Translations under genes and position numbers: made by a program
Part shown: in pieces, positions 1-7,354 of the stretch
Layout of the letters: every line of letters begins with the position of its first letter
Position numbering within the stretch: the stretch's first letter is position 1
Notes under the pieces: generated by a model
Told to the model about the DNA's origin: nothing
Databases searched by the model: none
The model's input: the letters and a program-made list of their open reading frames with translations, nothing else
Assembly (NCBI GenBank): GCA_029862935.1
Contig: JAOTWK010000095.1
Span: forward strand, 1-9,884
Length of the DNA stretch: 9,884 nucleotides
Source of the DNA: Gemmatimonadota bacterium
Lineage (GTDB): Bacteria; Gemmatimonadota; Gemmatimonadetes; Gemmatimonadales; GWC2-71-9
Direction of reading: 5' to 3'

Positions 1-1
1 T

Positions 2-706
2 CGAGAAGCACGTGCCGCCGCGCAGGTTATGCACCCGAACATTGCCAACACGTACGATTTCGGCGGTCGCACTGGACTGATCTGGTACACCATGGAGTAC
101 GTGCACGGCAAGAACCTGCGTCGACTCGTGGAGAGCGAGGGCCCGCTCGCTCCGGACCGGGTGGTACGGATCCTCCGCGAAGCCCTCGACGCCCTGCAAT
201 ACGCCCACGCGCGCGGCCTGGTCCACCGCGACCTCAAGCCCGAGAACATGCTCGTCGAAGATGGGACCGGCGTCGTGCACATCGTGGATTTCGGGCTCGT
301 CATCGCCTTCGAGCATACGGAGGGCTTGGTCGGCATGGCATCGCATTCCGGCACGCCCGACTTCGCCGCGCCGGAGCAGTTGTTGGGAGAGCCCGTCGAC
401 CATCGTGCCGACCTTTACTCGCTCTCGTTGGTCAGCCTCTACACCCTGACTGGACGCCTCCCATTCGGCACGGGTTCGATCGAGAGCACCCTGGCGCGCC
501 AGGCCTCCGGGGCGATTGGAGACCTCGACGAGCTGCGTGCGACAGTACCGAGCGGACTGCTCCGCGTGCTGGAGCGCGGGGCAGCGCGGTTGCCCGCGGA
601 CCGATTCGCGTCGGCGGAGGAGTATGCGCAGGCATTGCGTCAAACCACGCTACCGGGATCCAGCGGCTTCCGCGACCTCTTCCGCTGGTTGTCCGGCTCG
701 TCCTGA
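2..706 (+). CDS. Ser/Thr protein kinase (Hanks type), 5' truncated
   Basis: Phosphorylates protein Ser/Thr residues using ATP. The frame is open to the left edge, reading REARAAAQVMHPNIANTYDFG, so the true start lies before the window; the ATG at 29 is internal. Missing are the glycine-rich loop and the VAxK lysine; the first visible glutamate fits the alpha-C helix Glu. Numbered from the Met at 29, I see the catalytic loop HRDLKPEN (D68, N73), the metal-binding DFG (D87), an activation segment with several Ser/Thr ending in GTPDFAAPEQ (E116), the alpha-F Asp in DLYSL (D128) and a C-lobe to about residue 205. An HRD arginine makes it an RD kinase, probably activated by loop phosphorylation. 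Only about 20 residues follow the kinase fold and none is hydrophobic, so unlike PknB-type kinases it has no C-terminal membrane anchor or sensor domain. It ends 15 bases before the glycosyltransferase. Its substrate cannot be told. Confidence 0.95.
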   Translation, partial: REARAAAQVMHPNIANTYDFGGRTGLIWYTMEYVHGKNLRRLVESEGPLAPDRVVRILREALDALQYAHARGLVHRDLKPENMLVEDGTGVVHIVDFGLVIAFEHTEGLVGMASHSGTPDFAAPEQLLGEPVDHRADLYSLSLVSLYTLTGRLPFGTGSIESTLARQASGAIGDLDELRATVPSGLLRVLERGAARLPADRFASAEEYAQALRQTTLPGSSGFRDLFRWLSGSS

Positions 707-721
707 GCCGCTCCGCCCACC

Positions 722-1795
722 GTGCGCATCGCGTTCGTCACCGCTACGCCACAGACCGTCCAATCAGGCAGTGGCACCTACGTCGCGTCTTCCGGCCTCG
801 CCCGCGCGTTAGAGACTCTCGGGGTCCACGTCCGGCTCATCCACCCCCCGAAGCCCACTGGCCTCCTGGGGTTTACGGTCAACCGTCTGCGATTCAACCG
901 GCGGCTCCGCGCCGACACCTTCGGGCGCGACGACGTCGTGGTCGGATGGGACATGGACGGCTACCGGTTGTCCGGAAACCTGCGAGTGCCATTCGTCGCG
1001 TACGTGAACGGCGTGCTGGCCGACGAAGCACGGTTCGAGCGCGGCTTCGTCGGCGCCTCGATGCGGCTCCAAGCACAAGCGGAGCGCAGGAGCGTCCGCT
1101 CTGCCAATCGAGTGCTCACCCTGAGTCGTTACAGCCGACAGCGGCTCGCCGACTTGTACGACATCCCCCGCGCATCGATCGGCGTGGTGCCACCCGCGTT
1201 CGATACCGACCGGTGGCAGGCGACGCGTGCGTCGGTCGAACCGCCGCCGTCCCGCCGGCCCCTCGTCTTGAGTGTGGCCCGACTCTATCCGCGCAAAGAC
1301 CTGTCCACCCTCGTCAGGGCGGCGTTGCCGCTTCGTGAGCGCATTCCCGAGGTTCAGGTCCGCATCGTGGGTGACGGGCCGGAACGGCGTTCCCTCGCGG
1401 GGCTCGTCCACTCGCTTGGCCTCGAGCAGACGATCGACATGACCGGTCAGCTAGACTTCGTCGATCTCGTTGCCAGCTACGCGACGTGTGACGTCTTCTG
1501 TCTTCCCAGTCGGCAGGAGGGATTCGGACTCGTGTTCCTGGAGGCCATGGCCAGCGGCAAACCGGTCGTTGCGTGCCGGGAGACCGCCGCTGAGGAACTC
1601 GTGGAAGACGGGTCGAACGGATTACTCGTTCCGCCGCGTGACCCTGGTGCGCTGGCCAGCGCGCTGGACCGGCTGCTCGGCGATGCCGAGTTGCGCGCAC
1701 ACCTGGGCGCCGCGGGACCGCCACGGGCCGACCAGTACAGCCCTGAACGTGTGGCACGGCGGTTTCTCAGCGAGATCGAGACCGTGGCACCATGA
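722..1795 (+). CDS. Glycosyltransferase, GT4-like (GT-B fold)
   Basis: Predicted to transfer a sugar from a nucleotide-sugar donor with retention of configuration; donor and acceptor are not predictable. The 357-aa protein has the size of GT4 enzymes. The N-terminal Rossmann domain opens with MRIAFVTATP and a Gly/Ser-rich acceptor-side loop (about 15-25). The C-terminal donor domain starts near 180 with LVLSVARLYPRKD (R187 and K192 match the phosphate-contacting pair) and continues through VRIVGDGPE (213-221). It carries the EX7E motif as EGFGLVFLE (E266, E274), then MASGKPVVA and EELVEDGSNGLLVPP. No membrane segment is seen, so it is probably cytosolic or peripherally membrane-bound. The start is GTG at 722, which gives the expected beta-strand N-terminus; no Shine-Dalgarno is visible, so coupling to the kinase 15 bases upstream is likely. 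The next gene begins 34 bases downstream. Confidence 0.93.
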   Translation: MRIAFVTATPQTVQSGSGTYVASSGLARALETLGVHVRLIHPPKPTGLLGFTVNRLRFNRRLRADTFGRDDVVVGWDMDGYRLSGNLRVPFVAYVNGVLADEARFERGFVGASMRLQAQAERRSVRSANRVLTLSRYSRQRLADLYDIPRASIGVVPPAFDTDRWQATRASVEPPPSRRPLVLSVARLYPRKDLSTLVRAALPLRERIPEVQVRIVGDGPERRSLAGLVHSLGLEQTIDMTGQLDFVDLVASYATCDVFCLPSRQEGFGLVFLEAMASGKPVVACRETAAEELVEDGSNGLLVPPRDPGALASALDRLLGDAELRAHLGAAGPPRADQYSPERVARRFLSEIETVAP

Positions 1796-1816
1796 GACAG
1801 CGAGACTGGTCGCACC

Positions 1817-1822
1817 GGAGGA
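1817..1822 (+). promoter_or_regulatory. Ribosome binding site of the carbon-nitrogen hydrolase
   Basis: GGAGGA lies 7 bases before the ATG at 1830. This strong Shine-Dalgarno sets the start. The reading frame is open far upstream, back into the glycosyltransferase gene, but the family's N-terminal beta strand begins right at this ATG. Confidence 0.8.
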
Positions 1823-1829
1823 AACTCGG

Positions 1830-2657
1830 ATGACTATTCGCATCGCCCTGGCCCAGCGCGCGTCGAGTCCGGACGTGGCGACGAATCTCGACGGCGTACT
1901 CGGCACGATGGACGAGGCCAAGACACTGGGTGCCGATCTGTTCTGCGTTCCCGAGTTGGTGCTGTCACCGTTCTTCCCGCAGCACCAGCGATATGCCCAT
2001 GCGGCAGATCTGGCCGAGCCAATTCCCGGACCGACGACGGACCGTGTGGCCGCGAAAGCGCGCGAGCTTGGTCTCGTGACGGTTTTCAACCTGTACGAGT
2101 CCGCCCAAGGGCAGTTCTTCGACAGTTCCCCAGTGTTCGACGCAGACGGCTCCCTCCTGGGAGTCACCCGAATGGTCCACATCACAGACTACGTGTGTTT
2201 CCACGAACGCGAGTACTACGCGCTCGGGGACCGAGGGGCGCCGATTTACCAAACAGCGGTGGGCCGAATCGGTGTCGCGATCTGTTATGACCGCCATTTC
2301 CCCGAGTACATGCGTGCGCTCGGGCTCGGCGGCGCCGAGCTCGTGGTCATCCCGCAGGCAGGTGGATTGGACGAATGGCCGGAAGGGATGTTCGAAGCCG
2401 AAGTGCGCACCGCGGCCTTTCAGAACGGCTACTTCGCGGCACTGTGCAACCGTGTCGGTGACGAAGATCGTCTCACGTTTGCTGGAGAGTCGTTCGTTGT
2501 GGACCCGACGGGGAAGGTCCTCGCTCGCGGCGCCCGCCTGGACGAGGACCTCGTCATGGTCGATCTCGAGTTGGCCGAATGCGCCTCGTCCCCGGCACGC
2601 ACACTGTTCCTCAGGGACCGCCGGCCCGATCTATACGCCGACTGGCTGACTTCCTGA
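1830..2657 (+). CDS. Carbon-nitrogen hydrolase (nitrilase superfamily), catalytic Lys replaced
   Basis: A 275-aa member of the nitrilase superfamily, whose members hydrolyse amide, carbamoyl or nitrile C-N bonds with a Glu-Lys-Cys triad. It most resembles the N-carbamoylputrescine amidohydrolase / beta-ureidopropionase-like branches. Seen: N-terminal MTIRIALAQ; Glu in FCVPELVLSPFF (E42); nucleophile elbow GVAICYDRHFPEYMRALG (C152); late core AFQNGYFAALCNRVG, and GESFVVDPTGKVLARG. The lysine normally found in RKxH is not there: the segment reads VTRMVHITDY, placing Met115 in that position, with Arg114 beside it. The spacing E42-M115-C152 (73 and 37) matches what I recall for carbamoylputrescine amidohydrolases, so the alignment looks right. 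It has no signal peptide, so it is cytosolic. Substrate unknown; altered chemistry or loss of activity are both possible. Its last 27 bases overlap the opposing RND gene, and no terminator hairpin is visible there. Confidence 0.93.
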   Translation: MTIRIALAQRASSPDVATNLDGVLGTMDEAKTLGADLFCVPELVLSPFFPQHQRYAHAADLAEPIPGPTTDRVAAKARELGLVTVFNLYESAQGQFFDSSPVFDADGSLLGVTRMVHITDYVCFHEREYYALGDRGAPIYQTAVGRIGVAICYDRHFPEYMRALGLGGAELVVIPQAGGLDEWPEGMFEAEVRTAAFQNGYFAALCNRVGDEDRLTFAGESFVVDPTGKVLARGARLDEDLVMVDLELAECASSPARTLFLRDRRPDLYADWLTS

Positions 2658-5600
2658 CTGCACCGCCGGACGGGAACCCGATCGTTTGAATCCGGGGACG
2701 ATATCGTCCTCTTGTTCCTTCGGCCGCAGGAAATTCCGCCGCACGAAGTCGTCGAAGTCGTCCAGCAAGGAGTACATGACCGGCACCAGCACCAGCGTCA
2801 GGAACGTGGCAAACGCCAGTCCGGCAATGACCGCTATCGCCATTGGTCCCCACCAAGCCGCTTGCTCACCACCCCAGTAGAAATCTGGCTGGAGGCGCGT
2901 ATACGCCCCCATGAAATCGATGTTGAGCCCGACGGCCAGAGGGAACAGGCCCAAGATGGTCGTGACCGCCGTGAGCATGACGGGCCGGAACCGCGTCATG
3001 CCTCCCTGCACGATCGCCTCTCGACGGTCCAGCTTGTCGCGGGTTCGCAGGATGTCGATATAGTCGATCAGCACGATCGCATTGTTGACCACGACACCCG
3101 CGAGACTGATCACACCGACCCCAGTCATGATGATGCCAAACGGCATCCGGAACACCATGAGACCGATCAAGACGCCAATGGTCGACAGGAACACCGAACT
3201 CAAGATGATGAGCGGCTTGGTCACCGAGTCGAACTGCGAGACCAGGATGAACCCGATGAGCAGGATGGCGAGGATGAACGCACCCGTGAGGAACGCCTGG
3301 GATTCCGCCTGCTCCTCCTGCTGGCCGGTGTATCGCAGCATGTACCCGTCCGGCATGGAGGCCGCAAACTCTCCAAGTTCTTCCTGCACCTCGCGCAGCA
3401 CGGCGTTGCCGTTGAATCCGGGCCGGACATCGGAGGAGATGGTCACGACACGGTCCAGGTCCTTCCGCTTGACCTCACCATACCCCTTGTCGATGCGCCA
3501 CACGGCCACCGATGAGAGCGGAATCTGCGCACCGTCTTCCGAAACGACCGTGAGATCGCCCAACGCGTCGAGGTCATGACGGAACGCTTCCGCAAGTCGT
3601 ACGGTGATGTCGTATTCGTCCTTGCCATCCCGGAAGGTCGACGCCTCCGTCCCATTGATCGCACTCCGAATGGTCGTGCCGATCTTTCGCGTGTTCACCC
3701 CGTACAGGGCCGCCTTTTCCCGGTCGACCTCCACCACGAGCTCGGGACGGCCTTCTGCCATGTCACTCTCGAGCCCGTCGAGCTTGGCAAAGATGGCCGA
3801 GTTCTCGAGCCGCGAGACCACCTGATCTCCAAGTTCCTTGAGCACCGTCGGATCCTGACCGGAGATCTCCAGGTTGACGGCTGAGCCGGTAGGTGGGCCC
3901 ATCGGGGGCTCTTCGACCGACACGTCCGCACCCGCGACATCCCTCCCCACGATCTCCCGAATCCGCTCTGACGTCTCGAACGAATCGAATTCCCGGTCCT
4001 GGAAATCCACGAAGGTCACAATTGCCGTTGCGTAGTGCGTTCCGCTTCCCCCCTCGAATCCCCCGCTCACCTTGCTCCCTACCGTCGAGACGAGAGACTC
4101 GAAGTCGTTCTTGCCGACCACGCCACTCAATTCAGACTCGACACGGCGCGCGATCGAATTCGTCAGCTCCACCCGGGTCGCCAGTGGGGCTTCGACCTGG
4201 ACATACACGTTGTTCGGCGGGATGTCTTCCGGAAAGAACTCGATCCCTGCATTGAACGCGCCGAACACCATGATTACCACGACGAACGTCACGGCGGCAG
4301 CGGCGACCATCCGCGCGCGGTGCGCCAATGCCCAGCGCACGAGACGCTCGTAGCGCTCGATCGTTCGCGGCAGCCCTTTGGTCATGATCCAGTGACCTGC
4401 GGGATGACCCACATAGTGGTGGAATCCGTACACGGCCGCCGCCGACAGGATCAGTAGGATCGCGGTGAGCGGATTGATGACGAGGAACACCAGGGTCACG
4501 AAACCGCCGGACCCAATCAAGAGCCACTTCATCGCCGGACGCATGGGTACCCGTGCATCCTCCGTGTCGAGCATGCGGGAGCACATCGTCGGCAGGATCA
4601 CCAGTGCGACGAAGAGCGACGACGAGAGCGTGATGATCAGGGTGAACGGCAGAAACTTCATGAACTCGCCGACGATGCCCGGCCAAAACGCCATGGGAAA
4701 GAACGCAGCCAGCGTGGTTGCCGTCGATGCGATGATCGGGACCGCCACCTCACCCGTGGCGAACTTGGCCGCGCGAGCCCGGTCGAACCGTTTCTCCCGA
4801 AATCGGTAGATGTTCTCGACCACCACGATGGCGTTGTCCACCAGCATCCCCAGCGCCAGGATCAGGCTGAACAGCACCACCATGTTCATCGTGATTCCCG
4901 CAAGCTGAATCACGCTGAAGGACAGGAGCATCGACAGCGGAATGGCCAGCCCGACGAAGGGCGCCGTCCGCACCCCGAGCACGAACACCAGCACGGCGAC
5001 GACGAGAATGAGACCCGAGATGATGTTGTTCTCGAGACTGCTCACCATCGCCTCGATCTCTTCGGACTGATCGGCCGTGATCTTGACGACCGTACCTGGC
5101 GGGAGATCGGGCTCCACCTGCGCGACCACAGCCTCGATCGCCTGCGCGGTCTCGATGATGTTCTCCCCACTGCGCTTCAGCACCGAAAGGGAGATAACCG
5201 AGTTGCCATCGAGCCGGGCGTAGCTGTCCCGATCCTTGAATCCGAAGTCCACCGTCGCCAGATCGCGCAAGTAGATGGGGCGCCCCGAGCGCGTCGCGAC
5301 GACGATATCCGCAATCGGCGCGGTCTGATCGAACTCACCGGGAACGCGCACGAGATATTTCACGTCCCCCACGTCGATCGTTCCGCCGGGAACAGTGACG
5401 TTTTCTTCCTGCACGGCCTCGATCACGTCATCGAACGCCAGGTCGTAGAACTTGAGCTTTGCGAGGTCGACATCGACTCGGACTTCGCGCTCCAGGCCGC
5501 CCGCCAAGCGGACTTCCAGTATGCTCGAGATCTGTTCCAGTCGATCCTGCAGATCTTCGGCGACGTCACGCAGGCGCACCAGGCTATACGGCCCGGCAAT

Positions 5601-6215
5601 GTTCACCTGCATGATAGGGAACTCCTCGGTGTTGATCTCGATGATCGCGGGTTCCTCGGCGGCGGGCGGGAGCTCGGGCTTGGCAATGTCGACCTTCTCT
5701 CGGACGCGCTGCAGCGCATCCGTCATGTCGACGCCCGCTTCGAACTCGACATTGATGCTGGAGTAGCCCTCTGCCGACACCGAAGTGATAGTCTTCACGT
5801 CAGTGATCGTGTTCAGTTCGTCTTCCAAGGACTCTGTGATCAGTGTTTCGATATCCCCCGGAGCCACTCCCGGGTAGATCGTGTTCACGATGATGTTCGG
5901 GATCACAATCTCCGGCATCGACTCCTTCGGAACGGCGAGATACGACCCGAGTCCGGCGATGACGAGAATCAGCGTCATTACGAACACGCTCGTGGGATGA
6001 TCGACGGCGAATGACGTGAGGCGAAACTCCTTGAACTTCCGCTTCTGCCGCACGTCGGTCGACTGCAGTCGATGTGCCGCGCCTACCCCCGACTGGCTGA
6101 CCTTCGGCTCGGGACTCTTCGCCTTTGGTGCACCCTTGCCTTTTGCCGCTTCGTCTGGGATACGAAAGGCGTCCGTCTCGCCGGTCCGGCGGTCCCCGGG
6201 CTCGCGCTCACTCAT
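2631..6215 (-). CDS. RND efflux transporter permease (AcrB/HAE-1-like), 1194 aa
   Basis: Inner-membrane proton-driven pump of the RND superfamily; it exports drugs, lipophiles or metabolites through the adaptor and outer-membrane channel encoded upstream. Order: cytosolic charged tail rich in Lys/Pro (1-66), TM1 (about 75-93), first periplasmic porter region (about 95-390), TM2-TM6 (about 396-545), an extra hydrophobic pair (about 563-580 and 582-598), TM7 (about 636-655), second porter region (about 658-975) and TM8-TM12 (about 977-1150). TM4 reads GMLVDNAIVVVEN (D460, N461, against Asp-Asp in AcrB); TM10 reads GVVVNNAIVLID (N1044 where AcrB has the relay Lys). A roughly 30-residue aromatic loop (1098-1122) sits before TM12. 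AcrB-type pumps have about 1030-1050 residues; the excess is the tail, the hairpin and the loops. The ATG overlaps the adaptor stop (ATGA, 6212-6215). The substrate class (drug rather than metal) is inferred. Confidence 0.96.
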   Translation of the reverse strand: MSEREPGDRRTGETDAFRIPDEAAKGKGAPKAKSPEPKVSQSGVGAAHRLQSTDVRQKRKFKEFRLTSFAVDHPTSVFVMTLILVIAGLGSYLAVPKESMPEIVIPNIIVNTIYPGVAPGDIETLITESLEDELNTITDVKTITSVSAEGYSSINVEFEAGVDMTDALQRVREKVDIAKPELPPAAEEPAIIEINTEEFPIMQVNIAGPYSLVRLRDVAEDLQDRLEQISSILEVRLAGGLEREVRVDVDLAKLKFYDLAFDDVIEAVQEENVTVPGGTIDVGDVKYLVRVPGEFDQTAPIADIVVATRSGRPIYLRDLATVDFGFKDRDSYARLDGNSVISLSVLKRSGENIIETAQAIEAVVAQVEPDLPPGTVVKITADQSEEIEAMVSSLENNIISGLILVVAVLVFVLGVRTAPFVGLAIPLSMLLSFSVIQLAGITMNMVVLFSLILALGMLVDNAIVVVENIYRFREKRFDRARAAKFATGEVAVPIIASTATTLAAFFPMAFWPGIVGEFMKFLPFTLIITLSSSLFVALVILPTMCSRMLDTEDARVPMRPAMKWLLIGSGGFVTLVFLVINPLTAILLILSAAAVYGFHHYVGHPAGHWIMTKGLPRTIERYERLVRWALAHRARMVAAAAVTFVVVIMVFGAFNAGIEFFPEDIPPNNVYVQVEAPLATRVELTNSIARRVESELSGVVGKNDFESLVSTVGSKVSGGFEGGSGTHYATAIVTFVDFQDREFDSFETSERIREIVGRDVAGADVSVEEPPMGPPTGSAVNLEISGQDPTVLKELGDQVVSRLENSAIFAKLDGLESDMAEGRPELVVEVDREKAALYGVNTRKIGTTIRSAINGTEASTFRDGKDEYDITVRLAEAFRHDLDALGDLTVVSEDGAQIPLSSVAVWRIDKGYGEVKRKDLDRVVTISSDVRPGFNGNAVLREVQEELGEFAASMPDGYMLRYTGQQEEQAESQAFLTGAFILAILLIGFILVSQFDSVTKPLIILSSVFLSTIGVLIGLMVFRMPFGIIMTGVGVISLAGVVVNNAIVLIDYIDILRTRDKLDRREAIVQGGMTRFRPVMLTAVTTILGLFPLAVGLNIDFMGAYTRLQPDFYWGGEQAAWWGPMAIAVIAGLAFATFLTLVLVPVMYSLLDDFDDFVRRNFLRPKEQEDDIVPGFKRSGSRPAVQSGSQPVGV

Positions 6216-7354
6216 TCGCTGCCTCCCGGTGTGGCGACGATGCGTACCAGACTGCCCTCATCGACCTGTCGGTGTCCCGTCACGATCAAGCTGTCACCGA
6301 TTGCCAGGCCATCGGACACGACGACACGGTTGGCGAAGGAAGGGCCCAGCACGACCGGTCGCGCTGCCGCGTGAAGCCGTCCCTCGGACGTCTCTGCCAC
6401 GAACACCTGATACCCATCTTCCGTACGAAGCACGAGATCCTGCGACACGGCGATCACGCTGTCGAGCCGCATGCGTTCGACCTGCACGTTGGCCAGCATG
6501 CGCGGCTTCACGAGCCGCTCTCGGTTGTCCATCACGATTTCGATAGGGATGGTGCGGTTGCCGGGATCAACACTCGTCCCGACGAACTCGATGGTTCCGA
6601 CGAACGCCTGGTTGGGCAGGACATCGAATGTGATGCGCGCGCTATCTCCGCGCGCGACATCGAGGGCATAGCGTTCCGGAATCCCGCCGATCACCTTCAC
6701 CCAGCGGACCCCGACCACGCGGACGATCGGCGTGCCCGGCGCGACGAGCTCTCCGGCTTCCACGTATTTGTCATCGAAGATCCCGGCTACCGGTGCTCGG
6801 ATTTCCGTTCGCTTGAGACGCTCCTCGAGCACGGCGAGCCGCGCCGTCGCTGCTTCTGCTGCCGACTTGAGCTGCAGAACGGCGATCTCGCTCCCGATGT
6901 TGTCCTCTTCCCAGAGACGCTGCTGACGCTCGAATTGCTCGACGGACACGTTCGCGACGGCACGCGCCTCGTCCACCTGTGCCGCGAGGACCGCATCGTC
7001 GATCTTCGCGATCAGTTCTCCTCGGCCGACCCAGGCGCCCTTCCGCGCGGCGAACCGCGCAATCCTGCCCGATTCCTCCGCCGACACGGTCACGTCGTGG
7101 AACGCCTCGACCTCGCCGGCAATGCGCACGTAGTCGACGAACAAGGCGGCCGCCACCGGCTTGATCTCGATATTCACGACCCGGGCACCCGTGGGCACCC
7201 CGTCGTCACCGACCTGATCGGCCCGGGCCTCACCGCCGTCAGACGGTGAGCACCCAACGAACCCGGCGAGCACGCCGAGCCCCGTGAGCACGAGTCGCAC
7301 CGCCGTTTGGCGAGCCGCCCTGTGGGACCACCACCCGTCACTGAGCATCGTCAT
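6212..7354 (-). CDS. Periplasmic adaptor (membrane fusion protein) of RND pump, probable lipoprotein
   Basis: Joins the RND permease to the TolC-type channel. About 380 aa, normal for the family. A Lys/Arg-poor but arginine-containing N-terminus and a hydrophobic run (LVLTGLGVLAGFVGC) end in Cys35, a lipobox-like site with Phe at -3, so lipid anchoring is likely but not ideal. The first half of the barrel-sandwich (lipoyl-like) domain is around 68-107 (GEVEAFHDVTVSAEESGRI), then a helical hairpin (about 108-170) rich in Ala, Glu and Arg. The second half follows (RTEIRAPVAGIFDDKYVEAGELVAPGTP), then the beta-barrel and membrane-proximal domains to the C-terminus. Start choice: the longest frame begins with TTG at 7369. 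ATG at 7354 has GAGGA 8 bases upstream, and ATG at 7348 has GGAG 6 bases upstream, so either ATG is better. It overlaps the channel gene by 17 (or 11) bases and the permease gene by 4. Confidence 0.94.
   Translation of the reverse strand: MTMLSDGWWSHRAARQTAVRLVLTGLGVLAGFVGCSPSDGGEARADQVGDDGVPTGARVVNIEIKPVAAALFVDYVRIAGEVEAFHDVTVSAEESGRIARFAARKGAWVGRGELIAKIDDAVLAAQVDEARAVANVSVEQFERQQRLWEEDNIGSEIAVLQLKSAAEAATARLAVLEERLKRTEIRAPVAGIFDDKYVEAGELVAPGTPIVRVVGVRWVKVIGGIPERYALDVARGDSARITFDVLPNQAFVGTIEFVGTSVDPGNRTIPIEIVMDNRERLVKPRMLANVQVERMRLDSVIAVSQDLVLRTEDGYQVFVAETSEGRLHAAARPVVLGPSFANRVVVSDGLAIGDSLIVTGHRQVDEGSLVRIVATPGGSE
6222..6227 (-). promoter_or_regulatory. Ribosome binding site of the RND permease
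   Basis: On the minus strand GGGAGG stands 6 bases before the ATG at 6215, inside the 3' end of the adaptor gene. It supports this start and therefore the reality of the permease's unusual N-terminal tail; the next in-frame Met is residue 80, inside TM1. Confidence 0.8.

Noticed and set aside
809..1411. A 200-codon open frame opposite the glycosyltransferase
   Set aside because: It has no recognisable domain and is explained by the codon bias of the GT4 gene, whose motifs are intact.
1470..1829. Long N-terminal extension of the hydrolase frame
   Set aside because: It overlaps the glycosyltransferase gene in another frame and its sequence is Arg/Ser/Pro-rich shadow. The strong GGAGGA and the family N-terminus set the start at 1830.
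2696..2709. Perfect 14-base palindrome GGACGATATCGTCC near the end of the RND gene
   Set aside because: It has no loop and no U-tract, so it is not a terminator. It encodes an acidic Asp-Asp-Ile-Val stretch of the permease tail and could easily be chance.
2712..3515. A 267-codon + strand frame within the RND gene
   Set aside because: The composition (His, Gln, Asp, Arg) is that of an antisense shadow; the RND reading frame is continuous there.
6125..7249. A 374-codon open frame on the + strand opposite the adaptor gene
   Set aside because: The adaptor protein on the other strand has clear family motifs. The + strand product is His/Arg/Asp-rich low-complexity sequence typical of GC-rich antisense shadow frames.
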